A stretch of DNA of 64,000 bases from DAIOEK01 sp964648485 (GTDB taxonomy: Bacteria; Chloroflexota; Anaerolineae; Anaerolineales; Anaerolineaceae): contig CAZYOF010000001.1 in the NCBI GenBank assembly GCA_964648485.1, forward strand, positions 196,154 through 260,153. The letters run 5' to 3'. Made by a program: the position numbers and the translations under genes. The notes under the pieces were generated by a model that saw only the letters and a list, made by a program, of their open reading frames with translations, had not been told where the DNA came from and searched no databases. This document shows positions 1 through 8,500 of this stretch, piece after piece (position 1 is the first letter of the stretch; every line of letters starts with the position of its first letter).

Positions 1-239
1 AGCATTATTGTGAATTACGCTCAAATTTACCCAAGAAAAACAAACGGGTTATGACACCGCACGGCGAAGGAAAGGTGTTAGATGTTATTCCCCTTCGTCA
101 GAGGGTAATCGTTGATATTCCCAATATGGGTGTACGCGAGTTCGGCAAGGAAGAAGTGCAATTAATCCAGGACGCAAATGCACAATCACATCCAAAAGAC
201 GGAAATCAAAATCAACCCAAACAAACAGAAGAAGAATGA
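1..239 (+). CDS. PSP1/RicT (YaaT) family protein, C-terminal fragment
   Basis: The reading frame is open from base 3 with no start codon in the window, so this is the 3' end of a longer gene. The visible part reads CELRSNLPKKNKRV followed by TPHGEGKV and then a stretch ending IPNMGVREFGKEEV. This is the conserved tail of PSP1-domain proteins such as Bacillus RicT, an accessory factor in RNA maturation. After that come about 25 polar, Gln/Asn/Lys-rich residues that look disordered. An internal ATG at base 51 falls inside the conserved PSP1 tail, so it is unlikely to be the true start. The stop overlaps the next gene by four bases (ATGA), indicating translational coupling. Confidence 0.75.
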   Translation, partial: HYCELRSNLPKKNKRVMTPHGEGKVLDVIPLRQRVIVDIPNMGVREFGKEEVQLIQDANAQSHPKDGNQNQPKQTEEE

Positions 240-970
240 CATTTTCCTTATTACAGCCTGAAGGTTGGCAGGCAACCAAAAAAATCCTTGTAATTCTGGC
301 TCATCCCGATGATCCAGAATTTTTCATTGGAGGCAGCATAGTTCGCTGGATTAAAGCAGGACATCATGTAGATTACTGCCTTTTAACCCGTGGAGACAAA
401 GGAAGTGATGACCTTAACCTCACACCTGAACAATTAATGGAGACGCGCATGCAGGAACAACGCCGCGCTGCCGACGCTTTGGGTGTTAATAAAGTGATAT
501 TTTTGAAAGAAATAGATGGTTTTCTCAATTTCAATGAAGATATCCAGAAGCAGGTTGTCAGAATCATTCGCCAGCTCAAACCTGAGATTGTTGTGTCCTG
601 CGATCCACAGAATTATTACCTGCGCGGAATGTATATCAATCATTCAGATCACCGCGAGGCGGGCGAAATTGCATTAAGAGCAGTATTCCCGGCTGCCGGG
701 AATGTGAATTATTTTCCAGAATTAATTCACCATGAAGGTTTATTTCCACACACACCTGAAGAAGTATGGTTGGCTTTTCCAGTAGCTGCGAATATCACCC
801 TGGATGTCACTGAGTATTGGCATGATCGGATGGAAGCGATCAAGCAGCATGTCAGCCAGATAGGGGATCCATACGAGATGGAGGCAAAGCAATTAATGCG
901 CCGAACACTCGACAGCACAATAGAATCACCCAGGTTTGAAGATCAATTTCTTCGGCTGTATAAAAGATGA
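236..970 (+). CDS. PIG-L family deacetylase
   Basis: This is a 244-residue enzyme with the PIG-L/LmbE zinc motif AHPDD at residues 22-26, preceded by the hydrophobic strand KKILVIL. A second histidine motif, INHSDHREAG, lies near residue 135. Family members remove acetyl groups from N-acetylglucosamine-type substrates such as GlcNAc-PI, mycothiol or bacillithiol precursors, or chitobiose. The substrate here cannot be read from sequence. There is no signal peptide, so it should be cytoplasmic. It overlaps the PSP1 gene by four bases and probably shares its transcript. The bacillithiol route (BshB type) is one possibility, but no BshA or BshC homologue lies nearby. A second, diverged PIG-L gene is present at 41035. 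Confidence 0.85.
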   Translation: MTFSLLQPEGWQATKKILVILAHPDDPEFFIGGSIVRWIKAGHHVDYCLLTRGDKGSDDLNLTPEQLMETRMQEQRRAADALGVNKVIFLKEIDGFLNFNEDIQKQVVRIIRQLKPEIVVSCDPQNYYLRGMYINHSDHREAGEIALRAVFPAAGNVNYFPELIHHEGLFPHTPEEVWLAFPVAANITLDVTEYWHDRMEAIKQHVSQIGDPYEMEAKQLMRRTLDSTIESPRFEDQFLRLYKR

Positions 971-1032
971 TCTTCAAAGAATCACAATCATCATAAAGAA
1001 ATCTGTAAATGTCATAAAGAACAGGAATTTGC

Positions 1033-1061
1033 TTGACCCAAATAGTGGTACATGCTATACT
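1033..1061 (+). promoter_or_regulatory. Sigma-70-type promoter of the GntR-korAB operon
   Basis: TTGACC at 1033-1038 and TATACT at 1056-1061 are separated by exactly 17 bases. It is one of the best -35/-10 pairs in the window and reads toward the GntR gene at 1100. The predicted transcript start is near 1068. Confidence 0.75.
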
Positions 1062-1072
1062 ACAATCAGCTA

Positions 1073-1089
1073 ATTAATCAGATTAATCA
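1073..1089 (+). promoter_or_regulatory. Direct repeat ATTAATCA, possible operator of the GntR regulator
   Basis: ATTAATCA occurs twice with a 9-base period (1073-1080 and 1082-1089), just downstream of the predicted transcript start and before the regulator's own ATG. Autoregulation from such a site is common for GntR/FCD proteins. Binding is inferred only from position, and simple AT-richness could explain the repeat. Confidence 0.25.
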
Positions 1090-1099
1090 TATTTAATTT

Positions 1100-1801
1100 A
1101 TGAAAAACTCTGCGCCTTTTATCCCCCAACTCTCTCCGTTTATGCAGTATTTAGCGTCCCTGCCCCAACAGGGGACAGTCCGTATTCCACCCCTGACTGA
1201 ATTGAGCAGGATGCTTGGTATCTCAATTGCCAGCCTGCGTGAGCAAATGGAAGTAGCAAGGACGATGGGGATCATTGAAGTCCACCCCAGAACGGGTATC
1301 CAGCGCCTGCCTTTTACCTTTGTCCATGCTGCTGCCAGCAGCCTTGCTTACAGCGTGGCTTGCGATCAAGATAACTTTTCCCGATATGCTGATTTCCGTA
1401 AACACGTTGAATCTGCTTATTGGAAACAAGCAGTGAGTCTTCTTACAGAGGAGGATATTCAAAAACTCAAGAGATTAGTAAATAAGGCACTGGATAAACT
1501 ACACAGAAAACCACCCCAAATACCGCACGAAGAGCACAAAGAATTACATCTTTCCATTTACCAAAGATTGAAAAATCCATTTGTCAGTGGTGTACTGGAA
1601 GCGTATTGGATGATGTATGAAAATACTGGATTAGCGGTGTTTTTAGATCTCTCTTATTTGGAACAAGTCTGGTTATATCATCAGAAAATGGTGAATGCAA
1701 TTGCTGCAGGTGACCTGGATGAGGGATACAAAAGTTTTCTGGAGCATATGGAAATGCTATCACTGCGGACATTAAAAGATAAACGTCACCGTTTTGAATA
1801 A
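1100..1801 (+). CDS. GntR-family transcriptional regulator (FadR/FCD type)
   Basis: The product has 233 residues. Residues about 10-75 form a winged helix-turn-helix (LTELSRMLGISIASLREQ, with a wing through IIEVHPRTGIQRL). The remaining ~150 residues are helical and fit the FCD ligand-binding domain, including a late HQKMVNAIAAGDLDEGY segment containing the usual metal-site histidine. Such regulators sense carboxylic acids. It starts the transcript, has its own promoter, and ends 25 bases before the 2-oxoacid oxidoreductase genes, so it probably controls them in response to an oxoacid or related acid. No clear Shine-Dalgarno sequence precedes the ATG; the bases upstream are almost all A and T. 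Confidence 0.85.
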   Translation: MKNSAPFIPQLSPFMQYLASLPQQGTVRIPPLTELSRMLGISIASLREQMEVARTMGIIEVHPRTGIQRLPFTFVHAAASSLAYSVACDQDNFSRYADFRKHVESAYWKQAVSLLTEEDIQKLKRLVNKALDKLHRKPPQIPHEEHKELHLSIYQRLKNPFVSGVLEAYWMMYENTGLAVFLDLSYLEQVWLYHQKMVNAIAAGDLDEGYKSFLEHMEMLSLRTLKDKRHRFE

Positions 1802-1826
1802 ATTCATGAGTAATATGGAGTGATAC

Positions 1827-3641
1827 ATGGCTCAAGCTGGTTCGATCTCCAAAACACCTGATCGGATTAATGATTTCTGCATCACCTTTGCCACGGTCAA
1901 TGGATCAGGCAGTCAAACCGCAAATATGACCATCATGCGTGCGATGTTTAAGATGGGAATCCCGGTATCAGGAAAAAACCGATTTCCTTCCAATATCCAG
2001 GGGTTGCCAACCTGGTATAGTATCCGGGTGTCCAAAGATGGGTATATCGGTCGGATTGAAGACGATGACATACTCATAGCGATGAACCCTGCCTCATTTG
2101 TCAAAGATATTGAATACCTTTGCCCGGGCGGGGTTTTATTTTACGCGGATGATATCAAACATCCGATTATGCGCGATGACATCTATGTTTACCCAATGCC
2201 TGTAAAAAAGATTGCTCGCGAAGCAGATATCCAACCGGCTCTGCGAGATTACATTGCCAATATGGTTTATGTGGGTGTGGTTGCTCAAATATTGGGCATT
2301 GATCTGGATAAAATTTATGATGCCCTTGACTTTCATTTTAAAGGTAAAAAGAAAGCTATTGACTCAAATTTTGATGTGGTTAAAGCTGCCGCCGAATGGG
2401 CCAAAGAAAATCTGGTTAAAGAAGATCATTTCTTCATCGAGCCGATGAAGCCTCTTGAAGGTTATATCATGGCAGATGGTAATACAGCCGGCGCTCTGGG
2501 ATCGATTTTCGGAGGAATTCAATTTGCCGCATGGTATCCCATCACTCCCGCATCTACCTTACCAGAAGCATTGAATGAGTATCTTCCACAATTTAGAATT
2601 GATCCTGAAACTGGCAAACAGACTTATGCTGTGATTCAGGCAGAAGATGAATTATCTGCCATAGGAATGGCAATTGGTGCCGGTTTTGCAGGATTACGAG
2701 CAATGACCGCAACATCTGGTCCGGGTTTAAGTCTGATGTCTGAATACCTCGGTCTGGCTTTTTATTCAGAAGTTCCGGTGGTTGTCTGGAATATTCAACG
2801 TGTAGGTCCGAGTACCGGGCTACCCACCCGGACTGCACAGGGTGATATGACCATGTCTTATTTCCTGAGTCATGGAGATACACAATATGTGATGTTGATT
2901 CCGGGTACCGTGCAGGAATGCTTTGAATTTGGCTGGAAATCATTTGATATAGCTGAAAGACTTCAGACACCGGTGCTGGTGATGAGCGACCTGGATCTGG
3001 GAATGAACCAGTGGATGACTAAGAAATTTGAATATCCTGATAAACCAATGGATCGGGGAAAGATCCTCTGGGAGGATGATCTGGAGAAGATCATTGATCA
3101 ATGGGGTAGATATAAAGACCTTGATGGTGATGGAATACCATACCGTACGGTTCCCGGGAACCAACATCCCAGGGCGGCATATTTTGCACGCGGTACCGGA
3201 CATGATGATTACGCCCAGTATAGTGAGGAACCGGATGTATGGGAAAACGGGATGGCTAGGTTGAAGTTGAAATTTGAAACTGCCCGATCCATTTTACCCG
3301 AACCGCTTCTTGAATCAAACAAATCTAAAATCGGAATTATCTCCTATGGTTCTGCTGACCCGGCTGTGGTGGAAACAACACACATTCTTGCCCAAAAGGG
3401 AATCCCGGTGGATTACCTGAGAGTCAGAGCGATACCGTTTAACCATCAGGTCCGGGAATTTATAGAAACTCATGATCATATATATGTTGCAGAAATGAAT
3501 CGAGATGGACAGATGGCACAGATCCTCTGTGTGGATTACCCCGATCTGGCACCTAAAATTATCCCTCTAGCAAAAATGGATGGATTACCTCTTTCTGCAA
3601 GATGGATCTCAACAGAAATTTCTACTCAGGAGGAAAAATAA
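1827..3641 (+). CDS. korA: 2-oxoacid:ferredoxin oxidoreductase, fused gamma-alpha subunit
   Basis: This 604-residue protein has the gamma domain first (residues about 12-195, starting ITFATVNGSGSQTANMTIMR). The alpha pyrimidine-binding domain follows from about residue 212 (GNTAGALGSIFGG, then WYPITPASTLPEAL). This gamma-alpha order is typical of KorA/VorB-type two-subunit enzymes. With KorB it forms the TPP enzyme that oxidatively decarboxylates a 2-oxoacid to acyl-CoA and reduces ferredoxin, as in anaerobic metabolism. 2-oxoglutarate is the usual substrate of this architecture, but pyruvate or branched-chain oxoacids cannot be excluded. The stop codon overlaps the korB start by one base (TAATG). 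Confidence 0.88.
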   Translation: MAQAGSISKTPDRINDFCITFATVNGSGSQTANMTIMRAMFKMGIPVSGKNRFPSNIQGLPTWYSIRVSKDGYIGRIEDDDILIAMNPASFVKDIEYLCPGGVLFYADDIKHPIMRDDIYVYPMPVKKIAREADIQPALRDYIANMVYVGVVAQILGIDLDKIYDALDFHFKGKKKAIDSNFDVVKAAAEWAKENLVKEDHFFIEPMKPLEGYIMADGNTAGALGSIFGGIQFAAWYPITPASTLPEALNEYLPQFRIDPETGKQTYAVIQAEDELSAIGMAIGAGFAGLRAMTATSGPGLSLMSEYLGLAFYSEVPVVVWNIQRVGPSTGLPTRTAQGDMTMSYFLSHGDTQYVMLIPGTVQECFEFGWKSFDIAERLQTPVLVMSDLDLGMNQWMTKKFEYPDKPMDRGKILWEDDLEKIIDQWGRYKDLDGDGIPYRTVPGNQHPRAAYFARGTGHDDYAQYSEEPDVWENGMARLKLKFETARSILPEPLLESNKSKIGIISYGSADPAVVETTHILAQKGIPVDYLRVRAIPFNHQVREFIETHDHIYVAEMNRDGQMAQILCVDYPDLAPKIIPLAKMDGLPLSARWISTEISTQEEK

Positions 3642-4675
3642 TGACTCAAGCTCCTGCTGCAACAAATAGTATCGGTCTTACCCGTGCTGATTACCGTGGT
3701 GCACAATCGACTCTCTGCCAGGGTTGTGGCCATAATTCCATTGGTAACCAAATCATAGCCGCCTGTTATGAAATGGGGTTGCGCCCTGAAAAAGTGATCA
3801 AATTCAGCGGGATTGGATGCTCCAGCAAGAGCCCATTCTACTTTTTAAGCAGATCCTTTGGATTTAACGGTCTGCACGGACGCATGCCTTCTTTAGCGCA
3901 GGGAGCTATGTTTGCTGATTTGTCACTCGAAGCAATTGGTTTGAGTGGAGATGGAGATACTGCCAGTATCGGATTAGGACAATTCAAACACATGTCTCGA
4001 AGAAATTTCCCGATTGTCTACATCGTAGAAAATAACGGTGTATATGGTCTGACTAAAGGACAGTTTTCAGCAACCGCCGAGAAGGGCCTATCTCTCAAGA
4101 AATATGGAACCAACCAGTATCTTCCAGTAGATATTGCCATGGAAGCATTAATTTCCAATGCATCTTTTGTAGCCCGTTCTTTTGCAGGCGATCCACGTCA
4201 GGTTAAAGAATTAATTAAAGCGGCTATCAGCCACAATGGAACGGCAGTGCTGGATATTATCAGCCCGTGTGTTACCTTCAATAACCAGGAAGGAACCTTA
4301 CACTCATATACCTGGGGCAAAGACCGAGAAGCTCCGCTGCATGAGATTTCTTATATACCTCCCCGGGATGAGATTATGGTGGAAGATTTTGAACATGGTA
4401 CGGTTCGTGAAGTTACCATGCATGATGGATCCATGATTTTGTTGAAAAAGTTGGAGCAAGATTACGACCCCACAGATCGATGGCAGGCTTTACGTATACT
4501 GGAAGAAGGACATTATCAAAACTGGCTGGTAACCGGTTTATTGTATGTAGATCCCAAACGCCCAACTTTATTTGATCTGTATAACCTGCCCGAAAAACCG
4601 CTCAATCGCCTGACAGAAAAGGAACTCCGTCCTTCAAAGGAGGCTATTGATCAGGTTAATGCATTGATGTTCTGA
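3641..4675 (+). CDS. korB: 2-oxoacid:ferredoxin oxidoreductase, beta (TPP-binding) subunit
   Basis: The beta subunit has 344 residues. It carries LCQGCGHNSIGNQI near the N terminus, GIGCSS further on, the TPP/Mg motif GDGDTASIGLGQ, and ENNGVYGLTKGQ, all standard in KorB-type subunits. The start was set at 3641 because AGGAGG sits about 8 bases upstream and the ATG overlaps the korA stop. An in-frame ATG at 3602 lies inside korA and lacks such a site. The C-terminal ~80 residues are more variable. A terminator-like hairpin follows, so this is the last gene of the GntR-korAB unit. Confidence 0.88.
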   Translation: MTQAPAATNSIGLTRADYRGAQSTLCQGCGHNSIGNQIIAACYEMGLRPEKVIKFSGIGCSSKSPFYFLSRSFGFNGLHGRMPSLAQGAMFADLSLEAIGLSGDGDTASIGLGQFKHMSRRNFPIVYIVENNGVYGLTKGQFSATAEKGLSLKKYGTNQYLPVDIAMEALISNASFVARSFAGDPRQVKELIKAAISHNGTAVLDIISPCVTFNNQEGTLHSYTWGKDREAPLHEISYIPPRDEIMVEDFEHGTVREVTMHDGSMILLKKLEQDYDPTDRWQALRILEEGHYQNWLVTGLLYVDPKRPTLFDLYNLPEKPLNRLTEKELRPSKEAIDQVNALMF

Positions 4676-4699
4676 TTTCGTTGAATAAATACAAAAAAC

Positions 4700-4741
4700 A
4701 ATGGAAGAATCTGAAAATAATCAGATACTTCCATTTGTTTT
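4700..4741 (+). terminator. Intrinsic terminator after korB
   Basis: The arms at 4700-4713 and 4722-4735 pair over 14 bases with one mismatch around an 8-base AT loop, followed by TGTTTT. It closes the GntR-korAB transcript. Confidence 0.7.
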
Positions 4742-4755
4742 AAAATAGGTCATGA

Positions 4756-4761
4756 TATAAT
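4756..4761 (+). promoter_or_regulatory. -10 box upstream of the STAS gene
   Basis: A perfect TATAAT lies 47 bases before the STAS start codon, just after the korB terminator. No convincing -35 is visible at the usual distance, where the sequence overlaps the terminator arm. Confidence 0.35.
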
Positions 4762-4808
4762 TTTAGGGTAGTAAATCCAGTCTCTGCAGAAAGAAGGTAC
4801 CAAACGAT

Positions 4809-5144
4809 ATGGAATTAACAAAAAAACAGTTCAAACATTGTGATCTGGTAAAGGTTTCAGGCAGAGTGGATAGCGCCACGGCTCCATTATTGGGTGACGC
4901 GATGAATGAAATTACAGGCGAAGGACGGTATAAAATCGTTCTGGATTGTGGTGAGCTGGAATTTCTATCATCTGCAGGTATCTGGGTATTGGTAAACACT
5001 CAGAAGAACTGCAAACGTTACAACCGTGGAGAAGTAATCCTGGTGGATGTGCCCGAAAGAATTCTCTCTACCCTCGACCTTGCCGGGTTGGTTCCGTTCT
5101 TCAGCATTTCGAATGATCTGACCGAAGCGGTGGGTAGCTTTTAA
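4809..5144 (+). CDS. STAS-domain anti-sigma factor antagonist (SpoIIAA/RsbV type)
   Basis: The product is a 111-residue single STAS domain. The conserved phosphorylation segment reads LEFLSSAGIWVL (residues about 50-61), with S54-S55 at the position of the usual Asp-Ser pair. S55 is the likely phosphoserine. In partner switching, the unphosphorylated STAS protein binds the HATPase kinase, and a PP2C phosphatase reactivates it. All three roles are encoded consecutively here, so this is a complete module. The sigma factor or other target controlled by the kinase is not in the window. Confidence 0.88.
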   Translation: MELTKKQFKHCDLVKVSGRVDSATAPLLGDAMNEITGEGRYKIVLDCGELEFLSSAGIWVLVNTQKNCKRYNRGEVILVDVPERILSTLDLAGLVPFFSISNDLTEAVGSF

Positions 5145-5158
5145 CCTCTTAGGACGAA

Positions 5159-5566
5159 ATGACAGTTTATGCTGCATCAATGGATAACCTGGAGAAGATT
5201 AACCGCCAGGTAGTCCTGTCTGCACGCGAAGCCGGCCTGGATGAAAAAGCAATTTATGATGTTGAAGTTGCAGTCGATGAAGCCTGTACCAACATCATTG
5301 AACACTCCTACGGTGGATCTACATCTGGTGAAATTGAGTGTATTTGCCAGGTAATGCCTTACGGATTGAAAATACTTCTTCGCGATACAGGATGCTATTT
5401 CAATCCAGATCGGATTCCTACCCCTGATCTTGATACTCCACTTGCAAAGCGTAAACCCAGAGGCTTGGGCTTGTATTTTATGCAAAAGCTGATGGATGAA
5501 GTACACTTTGATCCATGCGAAGGGCAGGGCACGCTCTTGACAATGGTTAAACGTAAGGAAAGTTAA
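5159..5566 (+). CDS. HATPase-fold anti-sigma factor / serine kinase (RsbW type)
   Basis: The product has 135 residues. The N-box reads VDEACTNIIEHSY, the G1 region reads RDTGCYF, and the G2 box is in GLGLYFMQKLMDEV. These are the marks of the GHKL ATPase domain in RsbW/SpoIIAB proteins. It should phosphorylate the STAS protein encoded 14 bases upstream and sequester a sigma factor or other target when free. AGGA precedes the ATG. It is followed two bases later by the multi-GAF phosphatase, so the three genes are surely cotranscribed. Confidence 0.87.
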   Translation: MTVYAASMDNLEKINRQVVLSAREAGLDEKAIYDVEVAVDEACTNIIEHSYGGSTSGEIECICQVMPYGLKILLRDTGCYFNPDRIPTPDLDTPLAKRKPRGLGLYFMQKLMDEVHFDPCEGQGTLLTMVKRKES

Positions 5567-5568
5567 CC

Positions 5569-8500
5569 TTGAAAGAGTCGAATACTACAATAGAAAACCA
5601 CTCCCAATCAGATTGGAAAAAGTTCCTGAATATGGGAGAGATGCTGATGAAGCAAACGACCATTAAAGGTCAGGCTGATTTCATCAGTGAATATATCCAC
5701 GCACTTGGTCCATACGAAGCAGATATTTGGTTTACCGAAGGAATATCCCATATTCCCGGATCGCACAATGTTTCTTTGTTCCCTCCCGTGCCTCCGACGC
5801 CATTAATGCAGAAAGCCGCAGAAGATAAGCAAATATGTGTTATTGGTAAGAGTGGAAACCCAAAACAATACAAGGGTAGCGAGCTGCCTTATATGGCGGC
5901 ATTTCCATTGGTAGTTCAAGAATTCCTGCTCGGATCCATACAGGTAATCCGCACAGACAGCCAACCTTTATCTTTATCTGAAGTGGAATTTTTTGATGGT
6001 CTTGCCGCGAATACGGCAGTAGCATTACAGATTTCGCATCAAACCATCATTAAGAATTGGCGGCTCGAGCAGTTGGCATTGGTGCGGACTGTCAGTCAGC
6101 AGATATCCAACCTGCCTAACCTGGATATTCTTTGTCAAAAAGTAACCAGATTAATTCGCGATACTTTTCATTACTATGCGGTGACCATTTTTACCATTAA
6201 ACCGGGAACAAAGGAACTGGTTTACCGAGCGTGCGCGGGTCCCTTTGATGATGAAGATAACAAAGAACTGGTTCTCACTGCGCATTATGGTAAAGGAATT
6301 ATCGGGATATCTGCCTGTGATGGCGTTGAAGTGCTGGTAAATGATGTCACCCGGGATAAGATCTATGTTCCCAACCCGGATTTACCCCATACACATTCGG
6401 AAGTTGCCTTTCCACTAAAAGTGGAAGATCGTGTACTCGGGGTATTGGATATTCAAAGTGAACATATCTACTCATTCCACGAAATGGATATGCGGGTCCT
6501 CAGGTCACTAGCAGATAATATTGCCCTTGCCGTGGAAGGTACCCGTTTATTTAGCGCTGCTAATCGTCGCGCAGAACAATTATCTATTGTTTCAGAGGTT
6601 GGCAAAGCACTTTCTTCAATTTTAGATTTCGACCTGCTTCTGAAACAGATCGTTAACTTGATCCATGACCGGTTTAATTACCCATTTGTCCACCTCTACC
6701 TGCTTCAACCTGAAAACAATCAATTGGTTTTCAGGGCAGGCGCTGGAGAACGAGCTGACATTCTCGAAAATATTGGCTTACAATATGGAATGGATGATCC
6801 AAACGGAATTATTCCATGGGTGGCACGTAACGGCGTCACACTCTTGGCTAACGATGTTAATGATGAACCGCATTATAGACCTTCATCAATTTACCCGTCT
6901 GAAACAGCTTCTGAGATGGCGGTACCACTCCAATTTGGGAATGATATTCTTGGCGTTCTTGATATTCAGAGTGATCAGCCTGGTCAATTCGATCAATCTG
7001 ATAAGCAGTTGTTTGAAACCCTTGCGGATAACATTGGTATTGCGATCCGTAATTCCATCTTGTATAACTCTGAACGGTGGAGAAGGCAGGCAGCTGATAG
7101 TCTGCGCGAAGTAGCCGGATTACTCTCTTCCAATATTGCGCTTGAAAAACTGATGGAGATCATCCTCAAGGAACTGGAACAAATTCTACCTTGTGATGCT
7201 GCTGCAATCTGGCTGGTGGATGGTGATTCTACTGAAGAGACGCCACTGAGATTGGCTGCCATTCATGGCACCACTACTGAGAAAATTAAAAAAGTCTGTT
7301 GTGATGAACCTCATTGTATCGAATGGTTGAATCTGGCTTTGAATCAAACTACCCCAACAGTGAGAGCTCCTCAGAATCCGTATGGACCTTTAGGGAAGGC
7401 AATGGATTTTTCGGCAGATTACTCATCCATCGCAGCTCCCATGATGGTTGGCGATTTACCGGTCGGAATTATCACTTTGGCACATCATACATCTGGGCGC
7501 TATGGTCAGGAGTCAATTCAACTCACATCTGCCTTTGCCAGTTATGCGGCAGTTGCCATTCAGAACACCCGTTTATATGCCTCTGCACAGGAACAAGCGT
7601 GGATTGCGACTGTTTTACTCCAGGTTGCAGAAGCAACCCAATCCATATCTAATGTTGATGAACTCCTCCAGGCAGTAGTCCGCTTAACTCCGATGCTGGT
7701 TGGTGTGAAAGGATGCGCGCTCTTTCTCTGGGAAGAAAGTTTGAATTCATTTTCACTGGCAGGCTATCACGGCTTAAATCTCAAATCGTCTAATACAGGG
7801 GATCAATTGTGGATTCAACCCACAGATGCACCAGCATTAGATTTGATGTTGCTTCAAAAGGAACTGCGCGCCTTAAATGATCTCGAAAAGGAAATTCCAT
7901 TTTTCATAGATGGAGACTCGGACGAGGAACCATCTCAATATGTTTTGTTGCCTTTACTTTCTCGTGGCGTTCTCCTGGGTTCCTGCCTGGTTTCGTACCA
8001 GTCCAGCCGCAATGCCGGCATCGAGATGCCGGAAGATCAACGATTAGCAATTATTCAAGGGATTGCCCATCAGACGGCGATTGCAGTAGAAAACATTCGA
8101 TTACTTGAAAGTCAGCAGCAAGAGACATATATCTCTGCTGTTCTACTTCAAGTAGCGCAGGCAGTAGTCAGCAATAATGATTTGAAAGATATCTTTGCAT
8201 CTATTGTTCAGATCACCCAAATACTGGTAGGATCACAGGCTTGTTTGATTTATCTATGGGATGAAGAGAATGGGTTTTATTTCCTGGCACAGGCATCTGG
8301 TGTCAGCCAGAAATCAGAAGATATCTTGCGTGGTTCCAATATCACACCTGATCAGGCGCGGATTCTTGAATACGTCATCACCAAAGATGAATCAGTATCC
8401 ATACCAATCAGCGTGGAATCCGCAGATGATCCTTATGGATGGCTGGATCTGGATCCAGATGACAGAATCCAAACAAAAGGAGAACAGCATAATCCGCAAC

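Noticed and set aside
2593..2970. 125-codon open frame on the minus strand
   Set aside because: It is entirely antisense to korA, has no ribosome binding site, and its translation resembles no family. It is a shadow of a well-supported gene.
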